Below, in pieces: positions 15,949-21,357 of a DNA stretch of 21,357 nt. Origin of the DNA: a virus. The stretch lies in the IMG/VR virus record IMGVR_UViG_3300021085_001839, positions 1-21,357 of that record; one strand, written 5' to 3'. Under the pieces are notes generated by a model. The model was not told where the DNA came from and did not search any database. It was given only the letters and a program-made list of their open reading frames with translations. How positions within the stretch are numbered: the first letter of the stretch is position 1; every line of letters starts with the position of its first letter. A program made the translations under genes and the position numbers.

Positions 15949-16305
15949 CTATCCTATGTTATTTGAAGGTAATACTATAAAAGTATCTTTTTCAAAATCA
16001 CCATTACTGGATTCTGTTATAGAACTATCAGCTACTACTGCTTCTAAACAACACGGCATTAACGGCATTACATGATGTGTTTGACCTTCACCTAACACAG
16101 TTTCAAATAGTTTTCCTGTGTCTGTATCTATCCATCTTAACTTAAAATTGCCTGTATTTACAAACCAAGTTTTTTCTTTTTTAACATTAAAGAAGAAATT
16201 TGTTCTACTACCAGCACCAGTAAATGCTAATATTTTTGTGCAATAATCATTGGTTCTAGCAATTGTTAATTCGTGTCCCCAATCTTGTTTCTGTACGTCA
16301 CTCAT
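15949..16305 (-). CDS. Cupin-fold protein lacking the usual metal ligands
   Basis: This 118-residue protein follows the pattern of the small cupins common in marine phages: WGHE......YC.KIL.F..., then K.TWFV..G.F.LRWIDT.TG and a late I.ESSNGD...D. In functional relatives, as I recall them, the first motif reads H.H...-ETW and the second has a histidine after P. Here these positions read FFFNVKKEKTW and PLMPCC, so the two histidines and glutamate of motif one and the histidine of motif two are all absent. It is therefore a cupin shape without a normal metal site. The role may be structural or binding rather than catalytic. It overlaps the Nudix gene by 8 nt and shares its direction and probable transcript. 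Confidence 0.65.
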   Translation of the reverse strand: MSDVQKQDWGHELTIARTNDYCTKILAFTGAGSRTNFFFNVKKEKTWFVNTGNFKLRWIDTDTGKLFETVLGEGQTHHVMPLMPCCLEAVVADSSITESSNGDFEKDTFIVLPSNNIG

Positions 16306-16738
16306 TTTCGTCTATTACCTTTAGTACTTCAATTATTGTTTTTAACTTATTTTGTATTGTTTTATTTTGTAGTGTATTTCTTAAACCGTGATGTAATGGC
16401 TTTGGCCATTGTCCTGTAGTAACCCATGCATAGCCATCATGTTCATTATTAAGTTGCGGTATAAATTCATTTTCGACTACAATTAGATATGTATGAAAGG
16501 AAAAGTAATTGTCATTGCTAACAAAACTTTCTAGAGGAAGTATTTTAGTATAATCTACATTACCTATTTCTTCTTGAACTTCGCGTTTAAGTCCTTCCCA
16601 AGGAGTTTCGGCACTTTCATTTTTTCCACCAACAAGGCCCCAAGAAACATTAGACTTGTTTCCTGTTCTGTGTAAAAATAAAAATCTTTCTGTATTTAAG
16701 GAGTAGAATAATGCTCCACTACAAACAATCTCTTTCAT
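16298..16738 (-). CDS. Nudix hydrolase
   Basis: This 146-residue protein carries a complete Nudix box, GX5EX7REUXEEXG, at residues 38-59. The elements are G38, E44, R52-E53 and E56-E57, then G59. The glutamates coordinate the divalent metals that assist cleavage of nucleoside diphosphate-linked substrates. The substrate could be an oxidised or damaged dNTP, a nucleotide sugar or a dinucleotide; the sequence does not decide. A VSWGLVGG segment just before the box is usual for the family. The gene lies 8 nt after gp15, transcribed with it, and overlaps the cupin-like gene by 8 nt. A nucleotide-pool or host-signalling role is inferred. Confidence 0.9.
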   Translation of the reverse strand: MKEIVCSGALFYSLNTERFLFLHRTGNKSNVSWGLVGGKNESAETPWEGLKREVQEEIGNVDYTKILPLESFVSNDNYFSFHTYLIVVENEFIPQLNNEHDGYAWVTTGQWPKPLHHGLRNTLQNKTIQNKLKTIIEVLKVIDENE

Positions 16739-16746
16739 ACTAATAA

Positions 16747-18282
16747 TTATGCACTAAGTAGTATGGTCCAGGTCGCTCCTGAGTATTCTCCTTCGTAACT
16801 TTTAATCCAATATTCGCCATTCCATTTATATTGGATACCGGTATTTAAGTTACTAGTATATGTAGCTGGTGATCCTGTGCTTCCGTCATCAGCACCGCTG
16901 GCATCAAATACAATGTGCCAAGTTGATCCGTCCCATTCAACAATATCACTTTCGCCTGCAATAAAGTCTGTTCCGTTTGTATTTTTCCAAGCATCAGGTC
17001 CGTCAACATTACTTTCGTCACCAATATCTGATAATATTAATAAACGTAGTCCCGCTTGTTTTACTTCATTAGGATTAAATCTTAACGGGTCAATAATATA
17101 ATCTATTGTAGTAAGACTATTTGAGCTTCTTGCAGGGCCTGCAATAATAGTATCGTCTGGTAATGTATCACTATCAAAGTTAATAACTATTTTAGTATCA
17201 TCTAATGGATTAATAGTAAATGTACCAGCAATATAATTGTCACTTTCGTTTGATTTTAATAATATTTTACTAACATCAGGTACATATGTGCCTGGATATG
17301 CTTCAACAAGTTCATTCCAACTTACTTCGCCAACTTTATTACGATATATTAATTGTGCTACATCGTCCTGTACACTAAGCCCATAGTTTTGATACGTGCT
17401 ACTAATACTTCCTTTATCAAATAATCTTTTAGTACTAAAGTCCATCTGACCTGTACCTTGATTTGGAAATACACCGTCATCTACAGTCATTGAACTTCCG
17501 TCATCTTGGCCACCGCCGCTTGGCATTAGTCCTTGATTAACTCTAGTTACAAATGTAGGTTCTGTGCCGTCAATTTGACCTGCTATTGTAGCACCTAAAT
17601 TAATATCGCCGGTTGTTTCATTAAATATATTAGATATAATACTTGTTGTAACACCTAAGCGTTTTACTTTAGCAGGAGGTGTTAAGTATATAGGTGTGCT
17701 AAATTGTAAACTAGCAACATCAATTTCGCTATCTACACCAACTGGAATTGATCTAGAACTAAAATTAATACCTTCCATATTAACAACAGTTAAACTTGTC
17801 CAGTCTAGATAGTTATCAGTAGTTTGTATTTCAAAACTTGGATTAAACAATACTAATATTTGTTCTAATATTTGTAGTTTTTGTTCTGTATTTGATGCCC
17901 AAATATCTGCGGTTACTTTTAATGTATATGGCGCAGGCATATGTCTTTCAACAGTGTAGTTTTTACCTTGTGTATTAAGATACTCGCCCGTAGCACTATC
18001 GTATGTGCGTTCACGTACATGTCTTTTGCTTATTAAACTAGAATCAGCTGTTCTATCTCTGTCCATTTCTAAGCCAGTTACATATACAGCCATTCGCGGC
18101 GCTGTTGGTATTTTATTTTCAGAATTATCTCTTAGTATATTAGCAACTTGACGAGTTAAATCACCATACATAACAGGTACTTGTTTATCATTTCCGTGTG
18201 CATCTTGCACATTAAAATTACTCAACATTCTTATAAGTTGTGTAATATATCTTCTAATTTGTGCATCATAAAAAAATTGCAT
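16747..18282 (-). CDS. gp15: Tail sheath stabilizer and completion protein gp15
   Basis: This 511-residue protein matches marine T4-like gp15 proteins. Its N-terminal 230 residues carry recognisable segments: the start MQFFYDAQIRRYI, VPVMYGDLTRQVANILRDNSENKIP, APRMAVYVTGLEMD, NTQGKNYTVERHMPAPYTL, EQKLQILEQIL(V)LFNPS, IQTTDNYLDWTSL and SSRSIPVGVDSEIDVA. In T4, gp15 caps the tail tube and sheath and connects the tail to the head. The protein is much longer than T4 gp15 (272 residues). The C-terminal 280 residues form an added beta-rich region ending in IQYKWNGEYWIKSYEGEY, which I recall from marine homologues. The ATG overlaps the gp14 stop by 1 nt (TAATG), so translation is coupled. Identity is strong by motif memory. 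Confidence 0.88.
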   Translation of the reverse strand: MQFFYDAQIRRYITQLIRMLSNFNVQDAHGNDKQVPVMYGDLTRQVANILRDNSENKIPTAPRMAVYVTGLEMDRDRTADSSLISKRHVRERTYDSATGEYLNTQGKNYTVERHMPAPYTLKVTADIWASNTEQKLQILEQILVLFNPSFEIQTTDNYLDWTSLTVVNMEGINFSSRSIPVGVDSEIDVASLQFSTPIYLTPPAKVKRLGVTTSIISNIFNETTGDINLGATIAGQIDGTEPTFVTRVNQGLMPSGGGQDDGSSMTVDDGVFPNQGTGQMDFSTKRLFDKGSISSTYQNYGLSVQDDVAQLIYRNKVGEVSWNELVEAYPGTYVPDVSKILLKSNESDNYIAGTFTINPLDDTKIVINFDSDTLPDDTIIAGPARSSNSLTTIDYIIDPLRFNPNEVKQAGLRLLILSDIGDESNVDGPDAWKNTNGTDFIAGESDIVEWDGSTWHIVFDASGADDGSTGSPATYTSNLNTGIQYKWNGEYWIKSYEGEYSGATWTILLSA

Positions 18283-19505
18283 TATACATCATCCGCTTTA
18301 GGTCTAAGTGCTTTACTAAGAGCTTGTCTTTCAGTAACTTCTTCACCACCAATTTCATTAGTAGTTGTGTTATTAACAAATGTACCAAGTTGTGTAAGTC
18401 TATCGTTAGTATTAGTCATTGTCATTCTAACATTATCTTGCATTTTGACCCATCTTTCGCCGTCATACCTAAATAATCTATTTGGCAAAAAGTCTGTACG
18501 TAAAAAATAATCATTTGCTGAATTAATAGCAGGGAAACTTGTGCCACTACCAAATGCTGCTCCATTAGGTGGTTGACCGTCTTCAACTAAGTATCCGGCA
18601 TAGCCTGTTCTTTCTGGCGCACTAGCATTTGGATCTGCCACAGTGTTTACAATAGACTTTCCTGTATCATCAGTATCAAGTGTATAGTAATGACCAGTAT
18701 CATACCCTGACTTAGGTGCATCTGCTTCAGCTTCTGCAAGCACGGCATTATTAATATTCATCTCTGCTTCGTATGTGCTTAGTAAATCTCTTAAGGTATT
18801 CTCAGTATACTCAGACCAATTAAAAACGTCTGTAGGTGTGTTTCCTTGCGTCTGTGCTGTGGCTTGATACAACTTGCCTTTGTACTTTACTACTTGGCCA
18901 ATTTCGTATGTATTTGATATAACATAATCTCCCATAAAGATATCTTCATCTTCTGGTGTTTCTAATATGTCTGCAAATTCTTGACTATCAACAATTTGTT
19001 TTAATTTAATTCTGTATAAGTGCGGATACCACGTTGGACTAAATCCTTCAGCAGCTCTGTTTACATCTTCTACAACATAATATCTTTTTAAACTAGTAGC
19101 AAAGTCGTTCTCAGCATACTCGTCTTTTAAATGGGGAAGTTCAATTACATCACCACTCATTATCTTTCTACCAAGTGACTTAACACTGGATGTAATATGT
19201 ATAGTCATAAACAATGTATCATTAGTTAAGAACAGTCCAAATTGACTTAAATCAAAATCAATGTCTTGTACATTGTATATGCCTCTAATTGTATAGATGT
19301 CTGAATCGTATTTTCTGTCTCTATTTTCTAAAAACAGAATATCTTGAATCTGAGTGTTATCTTTAACAACGTCACCATCGTCAGTGCCTACATATTTGTG
19401 AATATTCACATCAGTACCGCCGATAGTAAACATTTCATAGATCCTTTGATCCATAAATTTGTAATCGTTGCCTCTTTCTGGTTTATATAATGATAGTCTT
19501 GGCAT
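18282..19505 (-). CDS. gp14: Neck protein gp14
   Basis: This 407-residue protein begins at MPRLSLYKPERGNDYKF. It matches the marine T4-like neck protein family: IYEMFTIGGTDVNIHKYVG, QDILFLENRDRKYDSDIYTIRGIYNVQDIDFDLSQFGLFLTND, and a following SGDVIELPHLKD and SPTWYPHLYRIK. In T4, gp14 and gp13 form the neck that closes the filled head and receives the tail. The start at 19505 is chosen because the conserved N-terminus begins there. A longer open frame continues upstream to 19649, but it would run antisense through gp13. An ATG at 19511 is the only nearby alternative. No Shine-Dalgarno is present, and a minus-strand late promoter (19511-19518) predicts a transcript starting at this ATG. It is longer than T4 gp14 (256 residues). 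Confidence 0.88.
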   Translation of the reverse strand: MPRLSLYKPERGNDYKFMDQRIYEMFTIGGTDVNIHKYVGTDDGDVVKDNTQIQDILFLENRDRKYDSDIYTIRGIYNVQDIDFDLSQFGLFLTNDTLFMTIHITSSVKSLGRKIMSGDVIELPHLKDEYAENDFATSLKRYYVVEDVNRAAEGFSPTWYPHLYRIKLKQIVDSQEFADILETPEDEDIFMGDYVISNTYEIGQVVKYKGKLYQATAQTQGNTPTDVFNWSEYTENTLRDLLSTYEAEMNINNAVLAEAEADAPKSGYDTGHYYTLDTDDTGKSIVNTVADPNASAPERTGYAGYLVEDGQPPNGAAFGSGTSFPAINSANDYFLRTDFLPNRLFRYDGERWVKMQDNVRMTMTNTNDRLTQLGTFVNNTTTNEIGGEEVTERQALSKALRPKADDV

Positions 19506-19510
19506 ATACA

Positions 19511-19518
19511 TATTTATC
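19511..19518 (-). promoter_or_regulatory. Late promoter for gp14-gp15 (GATAAATA on minus strand)
   Basis: Read on the minus strand this is GATAAATA. T4 spacing puts the transcript start at about 19505, the A of the gp14 start codon. It pairs back to back with the plus-strand promoter at 19524-19531. Confidence 0.65.
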
Positions 19519-19523
19519 GATAC

Positions 19524-19531
19524 GATAAATA
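19524..19531 (+). promoter_or_regulatory. Late promoter for gp13 (GATAAATA)
   Basis: GATAAATA followed by C matches the octamer at 9738. T4 spacing puts the start at about 19537, where the leader begins with GGAG (19537-19540), 10 nt before the gp13 ATG at 19551. The ribosome site would lie at the very 5' end of the mRNA. Confidence 0.7.
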
Positions 19532-19550
19532 CTATTGGAGAACAAGATAT

Positions 19551-20315
19551 ATGACAACAGCTAATAGTACAAAAAAACAAGAAATATTCGACTATGTTAA
19601 CGCATTTTTGGGCGGAGGCATGGTAGATGTTGAACTTGATCCAATACATTACGAATCTGCACTAACAAAATCTTTAACAAAGTATAGACAGCGTACAGAT
19701 CATGCTGTAGAAGAGTCATATTTGTTTTTGACATTAATAGAAGATCAAAACGAATATGTACTACCAAACGAAGTTATTGAAGTACGTAAATTATTTAGAC
19801 GTTCAATTGGTTCACGTAGCGGTAATGGTGGAGGCGGATCTATGTTTGAGCCGTTTAACTTAGCATTTACAAATACGTATCTATTAAGTGGGTCAACTCA
19901 AATGGGCGGACTTGCTACATATGACATGTTTGCTGGATATCAAGAACTAGTAGGTAGAATGTTTGGTAGCTTTATTGAATTCAAATGGAACTCTCCAACT
20001 AAGAAACTTACAATCTTACAACGTCCACGTGCTGATGAAGAAGTATTAATTTATGCATATAACTACAGACCTGATGATCAATTACTTGACGATTATCTTG
20101 CAAAACAATGGATCAAAGATTATACACTAGCTGCATGTAAATATATGCTAGGCGAAGCACGTAGTAAATTTGCTACAGTAGCAGGACCACAAGGCGGCAC
20201 ATCTTTAAACGGTGATGCACTAAAAGCTGAAGCACAGCAAGAAATGGATAAGTTAGAACAAGACTTATCATTACAAGTAGCAGGCGGTGTTGGCTACAGT
20301 TTCCTAATAGGTTAA
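19551..20315 (+). CDS. gp13: Neck (head completion) protein gp13
   Basis: This 254-residue protein matches marine T4-like gp13. Recognisable blocks are a VELDPIHYESAL...KYRQR start, EESYLFLTLIEDQNEYVLP, EVRKLFRR, TYDMFAGYQELVGRMFG, KKLTILQRP, LLDDYLAKQWIKDYTLAACKYMLGEAR, and KFATVAGPQGGTSLNGDALKAEAQ followed by M. T4 gp13 is a neck subunit placed between the head portal and gp14, where it helps seal the packaged head. The T4 protein is a little longer (309 residues). In typical T4-like genomes gp13, gp14 and gp15 are collinear; here gp14 and gp15 are on the opposite strand. The ATG has GGAG 10 nt upstream behind a late promoter. Confidence 0.88.
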   Translation: MTTANSTKKQEIFDYVNAFLGGGMVDVELDPIHYESALTKSLTKYRQRTDHAVEESYLFLTLIEDQNEYVLPNEVIEVRKLFRRSIGSRSGNGGGGSMFEPFNLAFTNTYLLSGSTQMGGLATYDMFAGYQELVGRMFGSFIEFKWNSPTKKLTILQRPRADEEVLIYAYNYRPDDQLLDDYLAKQWIKDYTLAACKYMLGEARSKFATVAGPQGGTSLNGDALKAEAQQEMDKLEQDLSLQVAGGVGYSFLIG

Positions 20316-20346
20316 AATCCCCCCAAGTTAACGCTAACGATTTTAG
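20314..20346 (+). terminator. Possible weak terminator after gp13
   Basis: AAAATC (20314-20319) can pair with GATTTT (20339-20344), and GTTA (20327-20330) with TAAC (20335-20338) around an ACGC loop. A C-rich bulge interrupts the 5' side. There is no long T run, so termination efficiency is uncertain. Confidence 0.28.
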
Positions 20347-20351
20347 TTCCT

Positions 20352-20359
20352 TGTAAATA
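20352..20359 (+). promoter_or_regulatory. Probable late promoter (TGTAAATA)
   Basis: TGTAAATA followed by C keeps the TAAATA core of the late octamer. T4 spacing gives a start near 20365, 18 nt before the ATG at 20383, leaving room for the strong Shine-Dalgarno at 20369-20376. Confidence 0.5.
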
Positions 20360-20368
20360 CAATATAAC

Positions 20369-20376
20369 AAGGAGGT
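20369..20376 (+). promoter_or_regulatory. Near-perfect Shine-Dalgarno AAGGAGGT
   Basis: AAGGAGGT is complementary to the 16S rRNA 3' end over eight bases and stands 6 nt before the ATG at 20383. It is the strongest ribosome site in the window; most neighbours have four to six matching bases. Confidence 0.8.
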
Positions 20377-20382
20377 CCCATC

Positions 20383-20634
20383 ATGTGCAGTCCATTTGTA
20401 CGTAAAGAAGCCAACCGACTTAACTGGTTAATCAAAGGTAAACTTATTGATAGATCTTGGAGCGATGAATCAGTTGAAAACATTTACGATTCATATTTTA
20501 AAAGACTTTGGGGTAATAACGAAAGAGCAGAATACGGTTCTACAGGCTTTGAAGCAGCATATAAAGAACGAGAAGCAGAAATCTTTAATGAAGAAGTTCA
20601 AAAGGTTGCTGTTTTAGGCGGCCATTACGATTAA
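20383..20634 (+). CDS. Small late protein, unknown
   Basis: This 83-residue protein is not recognised. It starts MCSPFVRKEANRLNW and is mostly charged helix (GFEAAYKEREAEIFNEEVQKVAVLGG). There are no membrane segments and no catalytic motif. A probable late promoter and an eight-base Shine-Dalgarno suggest a highly made late product, such as a minor virion or assembly protein. That inference rests on the signals, not the sequence. It stands alone between gp13 and an early-promoter gene. Confidence 0.7.
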   Translation: MCSPFVRKEANRLNWLIKGKLIDRSWSDESVENIYDSYFKRLWGNNERAEYGSTGFEAAYKEREAEIFNEEVQKVAVLGGHYD

Positions 20635-20637
20635 AGG

Positions 20638-20666
20638 TTGACACGCACAATCATATAGTATATACT
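20638..20666 (+). promoter_or_regulatory. Sigma-70-type early promoter
   Basis: TTGACA (20638-20643) and TATACT (20661-20666) are separated by exactly 17 nt. The -35 box is perfect and the -10 box matches 5/6. This is typical of T4-like early promoters, read by unmodified host polymerase. The start would be near 20672-20673, with AAGGAG at 20682-20687 before the GTG at 20694. Confidence 0.85.
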
Positions 20667-20693
20667 AAGTGTATATTCAATAAGGAGTAATGT

Positions 20694-21254
20694 GTGTTAC
20701 CTAAACTATTAATTGTCGGTCATGGGCGTCATGGCAAGGACACTGTATGTGAGCTATTGGAAGCATACGGCTATACATTTCAATCATCAAGTAAATTTTG
20801 TTCAGAGCTTTTTATCTTTAATGATCTAAAAGATCAATACGGTTATGCTGATGAAGAAGAGTGCTACGCAGATAGGCACAACCATCGTACTGAATGGTAT
20901 AATATGATACATAACTATTGTAAAGATGATCTAGCACGTTTAGGACGTAACTTATTTGACGAACACGATATCTATTGTGGTTTGCGTAACAAGCGTGAAT
21001 TTTTTGCAATGCAAAACGAAGAAATATTTGATTATGCTATTTGGGTAGATAGAAGCGATCATTTACCTAGTGAGGATCCTAGTTCGATGAGTATTGAGCA
21101 ATGGATGTGTGATTACACTATTGACAACAATGGTGATTTACAAAGACTCAAAAAGAATGTTGATATCTTAGCTAAAACAATATTTAAAAATCAGGGACTA
21201 GATCTCCCTGCTTCCAGCGGCTACCTTCTTTCTGAAGTGTTCGTTGACAGTTAG
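20694..21254 (+). CDS. P-loop kinase, (deoxy)nucleoside-monophosphate-kinase-like
   Basis: This 186-residue protein has a Walker A loop near its start (GHGRHGKDT, residues 9-17; Lys15, Thr17), in the GKDT form seen in deoxynucleoside monophosphate kinases such as T4 gene 1. A late DYTIDNNGDLQRLK segment corresponds to the D..I.N.G.L..L region of such kinases. Arginine-rich positions between them (ARLGRNLF, GLRNKREF, WVDRSDHLP) may provide phosphate contacts. The likely reaction is phosphate transfer from ATP to a nucleotide to supply DNA synthesis; the exact substrate is not shown. The start is GTG: the ATG at 20690 runs into a stop after four codons, and AAGGAG lies 6 nt before the GTG. It has an early promoter. 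Its last 71 nt overlap an HNH gene on the other strand. Confidence 0.75.
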   Translation: MLPKLLIVGHGRHGKDTVCELLEAYGYTFQSSSKFCSELFIFNDLKDQYGYADEEECYADRHNHRTEWYNMIHNYCKDDLARLGRNLFDEHDIYCGLRNKREFFAMQNEEIFDYAIWVDRSDHLPSEDPSSMSIEQWMCDYTIDNNGDLQRLKKNVDILAKTIFKNQGLDLPASSGYLLSEVFVDS

Positions 21255-21357
21255 CACAAATAGTTTTTAAATTTGTTGGTAAACAATTATCTAAGCGGCC
21301 GTCTATATGATACACATTGAATTGTTCTTGGTGCTTTGACCTAAACCCGCACTTTTC
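21184..21357 (-). CDS. HNH endonuclease, C-terminal fragment (continues beyond window)
   Basis: The minus strand is open from base 21357 to a TAA at 21184-21186, giving 57 residues with no start in the window. It shows KCGF, then FNVYHIDGRLDNC (His17, Asp19, Asn24 in visible numbering), and LKTICANCQR with CxxC cysteines. The protein ends in a WKQGDLVPDF tail. This is the HNH nuclease and zinc-ribbon pattern of small endonucleases common in T4-like phages, including a similar C-terminal tail I recall from cyanophages. Its role could be homing, DNA processing or packaging-associated cutting. It is not a closed ORF, only a partial gene. It overlaps the 3' end of the kinase gene by 71 nt. Confidence 0.75.
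   Translation of the reverse strand, partial: EKCGFRSKHQEQFNVYHIDGRLDNCLPTNLKTICANCQRTLQKEGSRWKQGDLVPDF

Larger units (their letters stand above)
19511..19531. repeat. Inverted repeat formed by back-to-back late promoters
   Basis: TATTTATCG (19511-19519) and CGATAAATA (19523-19531) form a perfect 9-bp inverted repeat with a 3-nt centre (19520-19522, ATA). The whole space between gp14 and gp13 is only 45 nt, so two diverging transcripts start from one compact site. Confidence 0.85.

Noticed and set aside
16153-16160. GTAAATAC on the minus strand inside the cupin gene as a late promoter
   Set aside because: It is explained by coding sequence and does not precede a gene at a fitting distance.
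19506-19649. Upstream extension of gp14 to 19649 on the minus strand
   Set aside because: It would run antisense through the start of gp13 and lacks the conserved MPRLSLYKPERG start; the late promoter at 19511-19518 also puts transcription inside this stretch.
1-21357. tRNA, rRNA or integrase attachment site
   Set aside because: Genes fill nearly the whole window, and no cloverleaf or integrase gene was seen.

Overview
The window is a piece of an AT-rich, gene-dense genome of a contractile-tailed, T4-like marine phage (cyanophage or pelagiphage type). Three neck and tail-completion proteins (gp13, gp14, gp15) resemble marine T4-like versions. Recurrent GATAAATA-type late promoters, glycine-rich and repetitive fibre genes, and many 1-13 nt gene overlaps support this. 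The host cannot be read from the sequence.

Layout. (1) 2-2328: two adjacent fibre-like genes with homologous C-terminal domains; the first is cut by the window edge. (2) 2370-3750: a coiled-coil protein and an unrecognised protein, behind a late promoter and closed by a probable terminator. (3) 3824-9731: a tightly coupled seven-gene cassette. It holds a cysteine-rich barrel/methyltransferase fusion, a flavin-dependent halogenase with all family motifs, a 2OG-Fe(II) oxygenase, two mutually homologous unknown proteins around a small unknown one, and a 74-residue protein. (4) 9768-15690: a late structural block with a fibre protein carrying a cupredoxin-like domain, a seven-repeat FG-GAP propeller, a subtilisin-like protease with an intact triad, and a repetitive fibre protein ending in an amicyanin-like type-1 copper motif. 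(5) 15682-19505, minus strand: gp14 and gp15 followed by a Nudix hydrolase, a cupin-fold protein without metal ligands, and a small unknown. (6) 19551-21254, plus strand: gp13, a small late protein with a very strong Shine-Dalgarno, and a P-loop (deoxy)nucleotide-kinase-like gene behind a near-perfect sigma-70 early promoter. (7) 21184-21357, minus strand: the C-terminal end of an HNH endonuclease that overlaps the kinase gene tail-to-tail.

How it may work together. The gp13/14/15 genes finish and join head and tail. The fibre, propeller, protease and cupredoxin-domain proteins are most simply virion-surface or adsorption components. The halogenase cassette sits between the two structural blocks and encodes oxidative and methyl-transfer chemistry with no visible biosynthetic scaffold gene. 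Its target could be a host metabolite or a phage or host protein; this is open. The most unusual points are the halogenase cassette, the copper-site motif on a fibre protein, the divergent late promoters with a predicted leaderless gp14 mRNA, and the metal-ligand-free cupin.
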